This document shows positions 55,011 through 64,000 of a stretch of 64,000 nt of DNA, piece after piece. How positions within the stretch are numbered: position 1 is the stretch's first letter; every line of letters begins with the position of its first letter. This DNA comes from Asanoa ishikariensis (GTDB lineage Bacteria; Actinomycetota; Actinomycetes; Mycobacteriales; Micromonosporaceae), in the NCBI RefSeq assembly GCF_900107455.1, contig NZ_FNQB01000002.1, positions 1,302,001-1,366,000 on the forward strand, given 5' to 3'. Both the position numbers and the translations under genes were made by a program. The notes under the pieces were generated by a model. The model saw nothing but the letters and a program-made list of their open reading frames with translations, ran no database searches and had not been told where the DNA came from.

Positions 55011-57599
55011 TCATCGCCGAGCCTCCAGCGCGTACGCCACGGCCGAACCGAGGTTGTCCGCGGTCCCCTGGGCCCAGGCCTCGGGGTGCAGGCGGGCGTC
55101 CAGCTCGGGTCCGCCGCCGTCCGGCCACGCCGGCACGTACGCCCGCATCCAGGCGGCGCCCGTGACGGTCTGCAGCTTGCGGGCCGCGGCGACCAACCGG
55201 ACCGCCCGTTGCGTCGCGCCGGTTCGGGCCGCGAGGTTGGCCATCGCCTCCAGGAACAGGCCTGCCCCGGCCTCGTCGCCGACCTGGGCCGAGACGCGCA
55301 GGCCGGACTCCAGGGAGGTGGCCGCGGTATCCGCGTCGCCGCCGGCGAGCGCCGCGACGGCCAGGCTGTAGAGCGCGACGACCTCGCCGAGATGGTCGTT
55401 GGTCTTGCGGGCCAGCCGCAGGCCGTCGGCGAACTGTGCGGTGGCGGCCGCGAAGTCGCCTTCGCCGAGCGGCACCAGGCCGAGCCGGGTGTAGTAGAGC
55501 GCGATCATCCACTCTTCGCCGAGTCGCTCGCTGATCTGGCGGGTCTCCTCCAGCAGCTCGCGGGCCAGGTCGTAGTCGCCGCGGGCGAGGGCGAGCTGAC
55601 CCAGCATGCCGGCCGTCCGCGCGGTGGCGTCCTCGTCGCCGATCTCGCGCAGCAGCGGCAGGGCCCGTTCGAGCTGCATCCGGCCCCGGACGAGCTGCCC
55701 GGTGATGAACGACATCGCGCCGTCGCCGAAGATCAGGCGCGCGTACGCCTTCGGGGACAGCGCGTCCGCCTTCTCCAGCACCCGTTCGATGTTGCGCGCA
55801 CCCTCGTCGCTGCGGCCGCGCAGCCACCACAGCGCCCAGACCACCCAGCCCAGCCGGACCGCGTCCTCGAGCTGGTCGGTGTCGATGAACCAGGTCATCG
55901 CCGCGCGCAGGTTGTCCTGCTCGCCCTCGAGCAAGTTGAGCGACTCGGGGTTGGCCGCCGTGCGGCCCAGCGGCGGAGAGGTGCGCTCGGCGAACTCCAG
56001 GAAGTGCCGGGCGTGCCGGTCGTGGGTGTCCTTCCAGTCGCCGAAGTCCCGAAGCTGCTCGAGGGCGAAGTCGCGGATGATGCCGAGCATGGTGAACCGC
56101 GGCTCGCGGTCGCCCGTCTCCTGCTTGACCAGGCTGCTCTCGACCAGCGAGGTGAGCGCGTCCAGGCCGGCGTAGCGCGCCGGCACCCCGGCGACGGCGC
56201 GGGCGGCGTCGAGGTCGAAACCGCCGGCGAACACGCCGAGTCGGGCGAACAGCTCCTGCTCGCGCCGGGGGAGCAACTGGTAGCTCCAGGCGATGGCGTC
56301 GCGCAGCGTGCGCTGGCGGGTGGGCAGGTCGCGGGCGCCACCGGTCAGCGTGCCGAGCCGGCTGGTCAGGCGGTTGAGTAGGGCCTGCGGGGTGAGCACC
56401 CTGACCTTGGCGGCGGCGAGCTCGACGGCCAGCGGCAGGCCGTCGAGCCGGCGGACGATCTCGGCGATCGCCACCGCGTTCTCCGGGCTGACGGCGAAGT
56501 CGGCCTTGACCGCGCGGGCGCGTTCGACGAACAGGCGGGCCGCGCCGTCGCGGCGGACCGCCGCCGTCGGGTCCTCGTTCAGCGTCGGGACGGGCAGCGG
56601 CGGCACGGTGAAGACGTGCTCACCGGTCAGCCGGAGCGGGACCCGGCTGGTCGCCAGGATCGTGACGCCGGACGCGGCGCTGAGCACGGCACCCAGCACG
56701 GGTGAGGCCTCCGCGACGTGCTCCATGTTGTCGACGACCAGCAAGAGCGAGCGGTTGCGCAGGTAGGTGACGAGGTCGTCGATCGGGGGACGGTTCGGCA
56801 CGGTACGCAGCCCGAGCGACTGCGCCAGCGCGGCGGGCACCAGGTCGGGGTCGGTGACCGCGGACAGGTCGACGAACCGCACGCCGTCGGCGAAGGTGTC
56901 GCGCAGCTCGGAGCCGAGCTCCATCGCCAGCCGGGTCTTGCCCACACCGCCCGGGCCGATCAGCGTGACCAGCCGCACGTCCCGGTCGGTGAGCAGTTCG
57001 CGCAGCGCGTGCTGTTCGCCGGTGCGGCCGAGCAGCGGGTTCGGCGGGATGGGCAGCTCGTCGCGGGGCAGCGGCTCCGGCTCGGCCTGCTGGGCGGGCC
57101 GCGGGTTGAACCGCTCGGTGAGCAGCAGCGCGATGTCCTCGCCGACCACCCGGCGCAGCTCGTCCGCCGAGTGGAAGTGCCGGTAGCTGACCCGGGCGTC
57201 GTCCCGGATCCGGTCGAGCAGCGCGGTCAGCCGGGGGTCGCGGTTCGGCGCCGGTGACTTGACGTAGATCAGCTTCGGCAGGTGCCCGGACATCCGGTAC
57301 TCGTCCTCGAGCCCGGAGATGCTGGCGTCGGGACCGAGCCAGCCGTAGCTCTCCCAGTAGACGCCGATGAAGAGCTGGCTCTGCTCCAGGTACGCGCGGT
57401 AGACGTCGCGCGGCGCGTGCGGGCGGGCGCCCAACTCGAACATCACCGGGACCAGGCGCATCCGGGAGATGGCGTCCCGGACGGCGAGCCGCTCAGGCTC
57501 GAGCTCTTCCAGCGTCGACGAGACGAAGACCCGCAACCGGCGGTCCGGTGTGTGGATCACGTTGCGCGCAGCGGACACAGGCTCGCCTGAGCTTGCCAT
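55011..57599 (-). CDS. DUF4062-STAND (NB-ARC) ATPase with TPR-like repeats
   Basis: 862-residue signal-transduction ATPase. The N-terminal DUF4062 domain begins RLRVFVSSTLEELEPERLAV (22-41) and continues to about residue 165. The NB-ARC module has Walker A GPGGVGKT (215-222), Walker B LLLVVD (285-290), ILATSRVPLRLTGEHVF and GLPLAVELAA. A winged-helix region with SLVESSLVKQETGD leads to a long C-terminal helical-repeat half (about 500-862, TPR-like, LAQVGDEAGAGLFLEAMANL). DUF4062 is a TIR/Toll-like signalling or nuclease-related domain seen in STAND proteins, some linked to phage defence. Its activity here is unknown. ATG 57599 has GGGGGAAG upstream. Confidence 0.82.
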   Translation of the reverse strand: MASSGEPVSAARNVIHTPDRRLRVFVSSTLEELEPERLAVRDAISRMRLVPVMFELGARPHAPRDVYRAYLEQSQLFIGVYWESYGWLGPDASISGLEDEYRMSGHLPKLIYVKSPAPNRDPRLTALLDRIRDDARVSYRHFHSADELRRVVGEDIALLLTERFNPRPAQQAEPEPLPRDELPIPPNPLLGRTGEQHALRELLTDRDVRLVTLIGPGGVGKTRLAMELGSELRDTFADGVRFVDLSAVTDPDLVPAALAQSLGLRTVPNRPPIDDLVTYLRNRSLLLVVDNMEHVAEASPVLGAVLSAASGVTILATSRVPLRLTGEHVFTVPPLPVPTLNEDPTAAVRRDGAARLFVERARAVKADFAVSPENAVAIAEIVRRLDGLPLAVELAAAKVRVLTPQALLNRLTSRLGTLTGGARDLPTRQRTLRDAIAWSYQLLPRREQELFARLGVFAGGFDLDAARAVAGVPARYAGLDALTSLVESSLVKQETGDREPRFTMLGIIRDFALEQLRDFGDWKDTHDRHARHFLEFAERTSPPLGRTAANPESLNLLEGEQDNLRAAMTWFIDTDQLEDAVRLGWVVWALWWLRGRSDEGARNIERVLEKADALSPKAYARLIFGDGAMSFITGQLVRGRMQLERALPLLREIGDEDATARTAGMLGQLALARGDYDLARELLEETRQISERLGEEWMIALYYTRLGLVPLGEGDFAAATAQFADGLRLARKTNDHLGEVVALYSLAVAALAGGDADTAATSLESGLRVSAQVGDEAGAGLFLEAMANLAARTGATQRAVRLVAAARKLQTVTGAAWMRAYVPAWPDGGGPELDARLHPEAWAQGTADNLGSAVAYALEARR

Positions 57600-57684
57600 G
57601 AAAAACCATCACTTCCCCCCGTACGGTCACCGAAGGTACCTGCCGTGACCGCCAATTCGTAGAACGGTCCTGGGGGATCACGCG

Positions 57685-57698
57685 TGAGAGCGCTCCCA
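57685..57698. promoter_or_regulatory. CebR-type operator 1
   Basis: TGAGAGCGCTCCCA, one base different from the CebR consensus TGGGAGCGCTCCCA known from Streptomyces. Confidence 0.75.
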
Positions 57699-57706
57699 TA
57701 ACGATA

Positions 57707-57720
57707 TGGGAACGCTCCCA
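57707..57720. promoter_or_regulatory. CebR-type operator 2
   Basis: TGGGAACGCTCCCA, one base different from the consensus. It lies upstream of the -35 element and 22 bp from site 1. Confidence 0.8.
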
Positions 57721-57730
57721 TCGATTGGTA

Positions 57731-57759
57731 TTGACGTCGGCGAAACCTGTCGGCAATCT
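57731..57759 (+). promoter_or_regulatory. Promoter of the cellobiose operon
   Basis: -35 TTGACG (57731-57736), 17-bp spacer, -10 CAATCT (57754-57759). It is flanked by operators 2 and 3, which suits repression by a LacI-type protein. Confidence 0.6.
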
Positions 57760-57761
57760 CG

Positions 57762-57775
57762 TGGGAGCGCTCCCG
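57762..57775. promoter_or_regulatory. CebR-type operator 3
   Basis: TGGGAGCGCTCCCG, one base different from the consensus, directly after the -10 box and covering the likely transcription start. Confidence 0.8.
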
Positions 57776-57855
57776 GGAAATGGTGGAACACGACGCATCC
57801 GGGTTTCGCCGACCAACCCCACCACTTGCATCTCCTGACCTGAGAGGGGTCCTGG

Positions 57856-59151
57856 ATGAGCGTCAGCGGACGCGGAAGCAAGCTGGTCGCGCTCGCCGCA
57901 GTTACCGCACTCGTGCTCGGAGTCACTGCCTGCGGCAGCGACGACGGCGACAGCGGCACCACTGCCGGCGGCAAGCCCGACAAGCTGGTCCTCGAGACCT
58001 TCAGCGAGTTCGGCTACGACGAGCTGGTCAAGCAGTACGAGAAGGACACCGGCATCAAGGTTGAGCTGCGCAAGACCGCCCAGCTCAACGAATACCGTCC
58101 CAAGATCGTGCGCAGCCTGGCCACCGGCAAGGGCATCGCCGACGTCGTCGCGCTGGAAGAGGGCATCCTCAACGAGTTCAAGACCAACCCGGCCAACTGG
58201 GCCGACCTGACGCCGCTCGTCAAGGACCACAGCACCGAATACCTGCCGTGGAAGTGGGAGCTCGGAAAGGCCGGCGACGGCCGGCTGATCGGCCTGCCCA
58301 CCGACGTCGGCAGCCTCGCGGTCTGCTACCGCACCGACCTGTTCAAGGAGGCCGGCCTGCCGGTCGAGCGGGACGCGGTCACGGCGCTCTGGCCGGACTG
58401 GCCGGCGTTCATCGAGACCGGCAAGAAGTACCGCGACAAGACCGGCAAGGGCCTGCTCGACTCGGTCACCACCGCGTCCAGCGCGATCACCATGCAGATC
58501 GGCGGTGACATCTTCTACGACGCCGAGAACAACATCGTCGCTGACAAGAGCGCGTCGGTGAAGCAGGCGTGGGACATCTCGCTGCAGATGGTCGACGCCA
58601 ACATCACCGCGAAGACGGCCACCTGGTCGCCGGAGTGGAGCGCGGGCTTCAAGCAGGGCACGTTCGCGGCGACGTTCTGTCCTTCGTGGATGCTCGGCAT
58701 CGTGCAGGACAACTCCGGCCCGGAGAACAAGGGCAAGTGGGACGTCGCCGGTGTGCCCGGTGGCTCCGGCAACTGGGGTGGCTCGTGGCTCGCTGTGCCT
58801 GAACGAGGGAAGCACAAGGCCGAGGCCGCCAAGCTCGCCGAGTACCTGACCAGCGCCACGAGCCAGGTGGCGGCATTCAAGCTCAAGGGCCCACTGCCGA
58901 CCAACCTGGAAGCGCTGAAGAACCCGGACTTCCAGTCGTACACGAACCCGTACTTCAGTGACGCACCGACGGGCAAGATCTTCGGCGGCAGCGTCGAGGG
59001 CATCAAGCCCGTCCACCTCGGCCCGAAGCACCAGGCCGTGAAGGAACAGGCCATGGAGCCCGCGTTGCGGGCGTACGAGAACGGCGAGGCGAACGCCAAG
59101 GCCGCCTGGGACCAGTTCATCAAGGACGCCGCGACACAGGGCGCCTTCTGA
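57856..59151 (+). CDS. cebE: Cellobiose/cello-oligosaccharide ABC transporter substrate-binding lipoprotein
   Basis: 431-residue extracellular solute-binding protein with lipobox VTAC (Cys about 26). The mature part is family 1 (MalE/CebE-like): KLVLETFSEFGYDELVKQYE at the start, VVALEEGILNEFK and GLPTDVGSLAVCYRTDLFKE, then ESCWxGG-type ligand residues in GGSGNWGGSWLAVPERGKHK. It is first in an operon with two permeases, a GH1 beta-glucosidase and a LacI-type regulator, and is preceded by three CebR-type operators. Sugar assignment to cellobiose is by this context. GAGAGGGG precedes ATG 57856. Confidence 0.85.
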   Translation: MSVSGRGSKLVALAAVTALVLGVTACGSDDGDSGTTAGGKPDKLVLETFSEFGYDELVKQYEKDTGIKVELRKTAQLNEYRPKIVRSLATGKGIADVVALEEGILNEFKTNPANWADLTPLVKDHSTEYLPWKWELGKAGDGRLIGLPTDVGSLAVCYRTDLFKEAGLPVERDAVTALWPDWPAFIETGKKYRDKTGKGLLDSVTTASSAITMQIGGDIFYDAENNIVADKSASVKQAWDISLQMVDANITAKTATWSPEWSAGFKQGTFAATFCPSWMLGIVQDNSGPENKGKWDVAGVPGGSGNWGGSWLAVPERGKHKAEAAKLAEYLTSATSQVAAFKLKGPLPTNLEALKNPDFQSYTNPYFSDAPTGKIFGGSVEGIKPVHLGPKHQAVKEQAMEPALRAYENGEANAKAAWDQFIKDAATQGAF

Positions 59152-59162
59152 CGGATCCCGAC

Positions 59163-59195
59163 CGGAAGGGCCCTTCTGTGCGAAGGGCCCTTCCG
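59163..59195 (+). terminator. Intra-operon hairpin between cebE and cebF
   Basis: Perfect 14-bp inverted repeat CGGAAGGGCCCTTC, TGTGC loop, then the complement, 12 nt after the cebE stop. It may end part of the transcripts and stabilise the cebE mRNA, giving more binding protein than permease. Each arm also holds a palindromic AAGGGCCCTT. Confidence 0.7.
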
Positions 59196-59235
59196 CACGG
59201 TCGCCCGGGTTCGAAGGTCCAGAAAGGACACGTCC

Positions 59236-60201
59236 ATGGCTCTCGCCACGCCAGCACGCCCGGCGGCGCCCGCACAGACGGGGCCGCCCCGGCACCGGAC
59301 CACCGGCAGCGCCAAGCGCGCCCGCTGGGACATGAAGTACTCGCCGTACCTCTACATCGCCCCGTTCTTCATCGTGTTCGGCATCTTCGGGCTCTACCCG
59401 ATGGTCAAGACCGCCTGGATGTCCCTGCACGACTGGGACCTGATCGGCGAACACACCTTCATCGGCTTCGACAACTACGTCGAGCTGATGAAGGACGACT
59501 ACTTCTGGAACGCGCTCGTCAACACGCTCGGCATCTTCGTCGTCGCGACGGTCCCGCAGCTCATCCTCGCGCTGTTCCTCGCCAACCTGCTCAACCGCAC
59601 CCGGCTGCGGGGCAAGACGTTCTTCCGGATGGCCATCTTCGTACCCAACATCACCTCGGTGGCGGCGGTGGCGATCGTCTTCGGGATGCTCTTCCAGCGT
59701 GACTTCGGCGTCGTCAACTGGCTGCTGAGCTTCGCCGGTGTCGACGCGATCGACTGGGACGCGCAGCGGTGGAGCTCGTGGACCGCGATCGCGTTCATGG
59801 TCGACTGGCGGTGGACCGGCTACAACGCGCTGATCCTGCTGGCCGGCATGCAGGCGATCCCGCGCGACCTCTACGAGGCGGCGGCGCTCGACGGCGCCAA
59901 CCACTGGCGGCAGTTCTGGCGGATCACCCTGCCGATGCTCACGCCCACGTTCGTCTTCGTCGTGCTGCTGTCGACGATCGGCGGCCTGCAGCTCTTCACC
60001 GAGCCGCTGCTGTTCGGCAACGGCAACATGCGCGGTGGCACGCAGCGGGAGTTCCAGACGCTCGCCATGTACATGTATGAGAAGGGCATCAACAGCTTGA
60101 ACACAGCCGGATACGGAGCCGCGATCGCCTGGGCTCTCTTCGTGCTGATCGGCATCATCGCCGCGATCAACCTGGCCGTCGTCCGCCGTACCGTGAAGTG
60201 A
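59236..60201 (+). CDS. cebF: ABC transporter permease, cellobiose (CebF-like)
   Basis: 321-residue membrane permease with six helices. The cytoplasmic N-terminus is Pro/Arg-rich; the first helix is [20 protein letters not shown]. The EAA motif, contact site for the shared ATPase, is [20 protein letters not shown]. It forms a heterodimer with the next gene. The ATPase subunit (MsiK type in Streptomyces) is not in the operon and must come from elsewhere. ATG 59236 has AGAAAGGA upstream. Confidence 0.88.
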   Translation: MALATPARPAAPAQTGPPRHRTTGSAKRARWDMKYSPYLYIAPFFIVFGIFGLYPMVKTAWMSLHDWDLIGEHTFIGFDNYVELMKDDYFWNALVNTLGIFVVATVPQLILALFLANLLNRTRLRGKTFFRMAIFVPNITSVAAVAIVFGMLFQRDFGVVNWLLSFAGVDAIDWDAQRWSSWTAIAFMVDWRWTGYNALILLAGMQAIPRDLYEAAALDGANHWRQFWRITLPMLTPTFVFVVLLSTIGGLQLFTEPLLFGNGNMRGGTQREFQTLAMYMYEKGINSLNTAGYGAAIAWALFVLIGIIAAINLAVVRRTVK

Positions 60202-60212
60202 GGGAGCCCACG

Positions 60213-61051
60213 ATGGTCGCGGCCTCCGCCCGCCTGTGGAAGACCAGCCCGCTGACGTACATCGCGCTGGTCATCGCCGTTCTGGCGTCGATCTACCCGT
60301 TCTACTACATGTTCGTCATCGCCACCCGCAGCCTGGACGCCATCAACTCGGTGCCGCCGCCCTTCACACCGGGCGAGGCGTTCGGCGCGAACTTCCAGCG
60401 GGTGCTCGACAACGAGAACGCCAACTTCTTCAAGGGCGTCATCAACTCGGTCATCGTGTCGACGGTCGTGACCGTCGCGGTCGTGCTGACCGGCACACTG
60501 GCCGGGTTCGCCTTCGCCAAGCTGCGGTTCCGCGGCCGCAACGGGCTGCTGCTCGCCATCGTCGTGACGATGATGGTGCCGACCCAGCTCGGGCTGATTC
60601 CGCTCTGGTCGATGATGCAGGACCTGGGCTGGTACGACACGCTGTACGCCGTCACGGTGCCGTTCCTGGTCAGTGCCTTCGGCGTGTTCATGATGCGTCA
60701 GTACGCGACCCAGGCCGTCTCGGACGAGCTGATCGAGGCCGCACGCGTCGACGGGTGCAGCACGTTCCGGATCTACTGGAACGTCGTGCTGCCCGCGTTG
60801 CGTCCGGCGGCCGCGGTGCTCGGCCTGCTCACCTTCATGGACACCTGGAACCAGTTCCTCTGGCCCTTCGCCGCGCTGACCAACGAGAACCCCACACTCC
60901 AGGTCTCGCTGGCGTTCCTGTCCTACGCCTACTACACCGACTACTCGCAGGTCTTCGCCGCGACCGCGGTCGGCACCGTCCCCCTGTTGCTCGTGTTCAT
61001 TCTCTTCGGCCGTCAGATCGTCGGCGGCATCATGGAAGGCGCCGTCAAGTC

Positions 61052-61055
<4 letters not shown>
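60213..61055 (+). CDS. cebG: ABC transporter permease, cellobiose (CebG-like)
   Basis: 280-residue six-helix permease. EAA motif: [20 protein letters not shown], followed by [23 protein letters not shown] 60213 has AGGGAG 7 nt upstream; the GTG at 60198, which overlaps the cebF stop, is an alternative. It pairs with CebF. The stop overlaps the beta-glucosidase start (GTGA), so translation is coupled. Confidence 0.88.
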
Positions 61056-62416
<1,361 letters not shown>

Positions 62417-62439
62417 GGCCGCCTGCGGAGGAGTAAACG

Positions 62440-63486
62440 ATGACGACCCAACGAACCCGGTCTCTAGGCCGGCCGACCCTCGACGCGGTTGCCGCGCGGG
62501 CCGGGGTCGGCCGTGGCACCGTCTCCCGGGTCGTCAACGGCTCGCCGCAGGTCAGCCCGGAAGCGCGGGCGGCGGTGCAGGCAGCGATCGCCGAACTCGG
62601 CTACGTGCCCAACCGCGCTGCCCGCGCCCTGGTCACCCAGCGCACCGACTCGGTCGCCCTGGTGGTCTCGGAGTCGGAGGAGCGTGTCTTCGGCGAGCCG
62701 TTCTTCGCGGCCATCGTGCGCGGCGTGAGCTCGGGCCTGCTCGACACGTCGATGCAGCTCTGGCTGGCGATGGCGCAGTCGCCGGCCGAGCGCGAGCGGA
62801 TCGAGCACCACCTGACCAACCAGCACATCGACGGCGTGCTGCTGCTGTCGCTGCACGACGCCGACCCGCTGCCCACCCTGCTGGAGCAGCGCGGCCTGCC
62901 GGCGGTGCTGGGCGGCCGCCCGGCCCGGATGCTCCAGCCCGACGCCCAAGAGGCGTACTACGTCGACGTCGACAACGCCGGCGGTGCCCGGCAGGCGGTC
63001 GAATATCTGTTCGGCCGTGGCCGCCGCCGGATCGCCACGATCGCCGGCCCGCAGGACATGGGCGCGGGCGTCACCCGCCTGGCCGGCTATCGCGAGGCGG
63101 TCGCGGCCACCGGCGCCCAGGTCGACGAGAAGCTCATCGCCTACGGCGACTTCAGCGAGGCCAGCGGCACCGCGGCGATGCGCCGGCTGCTCGAGGACCA
63201 CCCGACCCTCGACGCGGTCTTCGCCGCTTCGGACCTGATGGCGTACGGGGCGGTGCGCGCCCTTCAGGAGGCCGGCCGTCGGGTGCCGGAGGAGGTGTCG
63301 GTGGTCGGCTTCGACGACGCCCCGATCGCCCGCCAGGCGAACCCGGCGCTGACCACGGTGCACCAGCCGATCGAGGAGATGGGCCGCGAGATGGCCCGGC
63401 TGCTCGTCGCCCGCATCCGCCGCGAGGAGATCACCCAGCCGCACGTCGTGCTCGACACCTGGCTCGTCGAACGCGAGAGCGCCTAG
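62440..63486 (+). CDS. cebR: LacI-family repressor, CebR-like
   Basis: 348-residue LacI/GalR regulator. The HTH is [20 protein letters not shown] followed by [20 protein letters not shown]. The sugar-binding domain includes [40 protein letters not shown] and [20 protein letters not shown]. It lies 23 bp after bglC with GGAGGAG as ribosome site. The three TGGGAGCGCTCCCA-like boxes before cebE match the known CebR operator, so this is very likely their ligand and the operon's own repressor, released by cellobiose. Confidence 0.88.
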   Translation: MTTQRTRSLGRPTLDAVAARAGVGRGTVSRVVNGSPQVSPEARAAVQAAIAELGYVPNRAARALVTQRTDSVALVVSESEERVFGEPFFAAIVRGVSSGLLDTSMQLWLAMAQSPAERERIEHHLTNQHIDGVLLLSLHDADPLPTLLEQRGLPAVLGGRPARMLQPDAQEAYYVDVDNAGGARQAVEYLFGRGRRRIATIAGPQDMGAGVTRLAGYREAVAATGAQVDEKLIAYGDFSEASGTAAMRRLLEDHPTLDAVFAASDLMAYGAVRALQEAGRRVPEEVSVVGFDDAPIARQANPALTTVHQPIEEMGREMARLLVARIRREEITQPHVVLDTWLVERESA

Positions 63487-63489
63487 GGT
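63484..63489 (+). promoter_or_regulatory. -10 box of the GrpB-family gene
   Basis: TAGGGT overlapping the cebR stop codon, 8 nt before GTG 63498, the same spacing as at galE. Confidence 0.4.
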
Positions 63490-63497
63490 TCTTGGAC

Positions 63498-64000
63498 GTG
63501 ATCAACGTCCGCGAGTACGACCCGGCCTGGCCCACTTACGCGCAGCGCGCTCTCGACGAGGTGCTGGGCGTGCTGCCCGGCCTGCTGACGGCGATCGAGC
63601 ACATCGGCAGCACGGCGGTGCCGGGGTTGGCCGCCAAGCCGGTGATCGACCTGATGGCCGCGACGGAGTCGCTGTCCGCGGTGGTGTCGGCGTCGGACGC
63701 GCTCGCCGCGATCGGCTACCAGCGGATCGAGCCGAGCATGCCTGGGCGGCTGTTCTACCGCCGGGAGGGCGAGCCGGTCGCGTACCACCTGCACATCGTG
63801 ACGGCGGCTTCCTGGGACACGCGCAACCAGCGGATCCTGCGTGACCACCTGCGCGAGCATCCGGAAGACCGGGAATCCTACGGCCGACTCAAACACGACC
63901 TGGCCGCCACGGACGGCGACGCCTACACCCGAGCCAAAACCGCCCTGATCCAGCGCCTGGTCGACAAAGCCCGCACCGCCCGCAGCCTGCCGTTGGTGGA
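63498..64000 (+). CDS. GrpB family protein (nucleotidyltransferase fold), 3' end outside window
   Basis: The visible 167 codons begin at GTG 63498 and reach the window edge without a stop. The GrpB signature is VREYDPAWPTYAQRALDEVL, then AIEHIGSTAVPGLAAKPVID (GSTAVPG-x-KPVID) and FYRREGEPVAYHLHIVTAAS. Late QRILRDHLREHPEDRESYGR is also conserved. GrpB proteins have a nucleotidyltransferase-like fold of unknown substrate. Family members are about 170-190 residues, so little is missing. Confidence 0.88.
   Translation, partial: MINVREYDPAWPTYAQRALDEVLGVLPGLLTAIEHIGSTAVPGLAAKPVIDLMAATESLSAVVSASDALAAIGYQRIEPSMPGRLFYRREGEPVAYHLHIVTAASWDTRNQRILRDHLREHPEDRESYGRLKHDLAATDGDAYTRAKTALIQRLVDKARTARSLPLV

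Overview
This is high-GC actinobacterial chromosome, most likely from the Micromonosporaceae (Actinoplanes/Micromonospora-like). Three things suggest this: gene content matching the mycobacterial/streptomycete rnd-DUF3000-hemE-hemY-hemQ block, an ECF factor of the SigE family, and short AAGGGWCCCTT palindromic repeats of a kind I associate with that family. I see no rRNA, tRNA, CRISPR array, insertion sequence or prophage. About 67 protein genes fill nearly the whole window.

Layout. 1-2.5 kb: beta-oxidation pair (fadB cut by the window edge, fadA). 2.6-3.6 kb: galE. 3.6-13.4 kb: RNase D, a membrane-anchored serine protease and the coproporphyrin-dependent haem pathway (hemE, DUF3000, hemY/cgoX, hemQ), followed by a truncated haemoglobin, ElaA-type acetyltransferase, Cys-rich protein, CBM48 protein, APH-like kinase and MsrB. 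13.4-16.3 kb: membrane proteins and a sortase-anchored chaplin-like surface protein, with a perfect 31-bp inverted repeat behind it. 16.3-23 kb: dGTPase, DUF456, LigC-type ligase, secreted peptidase, K+ channel, GNAT and a LigD-type primase-polymerase. 23-30 kb: fasciclin lipoprotein plus molybdopterin oxidoreductase, AI-2E exporter family protein, and a signalling group (PAS-GAF protein, RsbW-like kinase, GAF-PP2C phosphatase), then a methyltransferase pseudogene. 30-41.4 kb: aldo/keto reductase and XRE regulator, MarR-controlled MFS exporter, aquaporin, YndJ-DUF1990 pair, AlkA-like glycosylase, spermidine-synthase-like protein, ECF sigma factor with a membrane beta-propeller partner, RibD-like reductase and pRiA4b protein.

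41.4-47.8 kb is the most striking part: a tight operon of HerA-like ATPase, SbcD (Mre11), SbcC (Rad50) and NurA-like nuclease. This is the composition of the archaeal DNA-end-resection operon, here in an actinobacterium. 47.8-57.6 kb: Uma2 nuclease, Baeyer-Villiger monooxygenase with a divergent PucR regulator, DUF6745 and TerB proteins, and a four-gene minus-strand run of a DUF4062-STAND ATPase, AraC regulator, SDR (frameshifted at its 3' end) and GNAT fusion. 57.6-63.5 kb: a cellobiose uptake and hydrolysis operon (cebEFG-bglC-cebR) preceded by three CebR-type operators. The window ends in a GrpB-family gene.

A recurring regulatory theme is leaderless transcription. At least 17 genes on both strands have a TANNNT -10 box placed 6-8 nt before the start codon, often with no Shine-Dalgarno sequence. 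These boxes also settle several start codons. All calls come from reading the sequence and translated frames; no database search was run.
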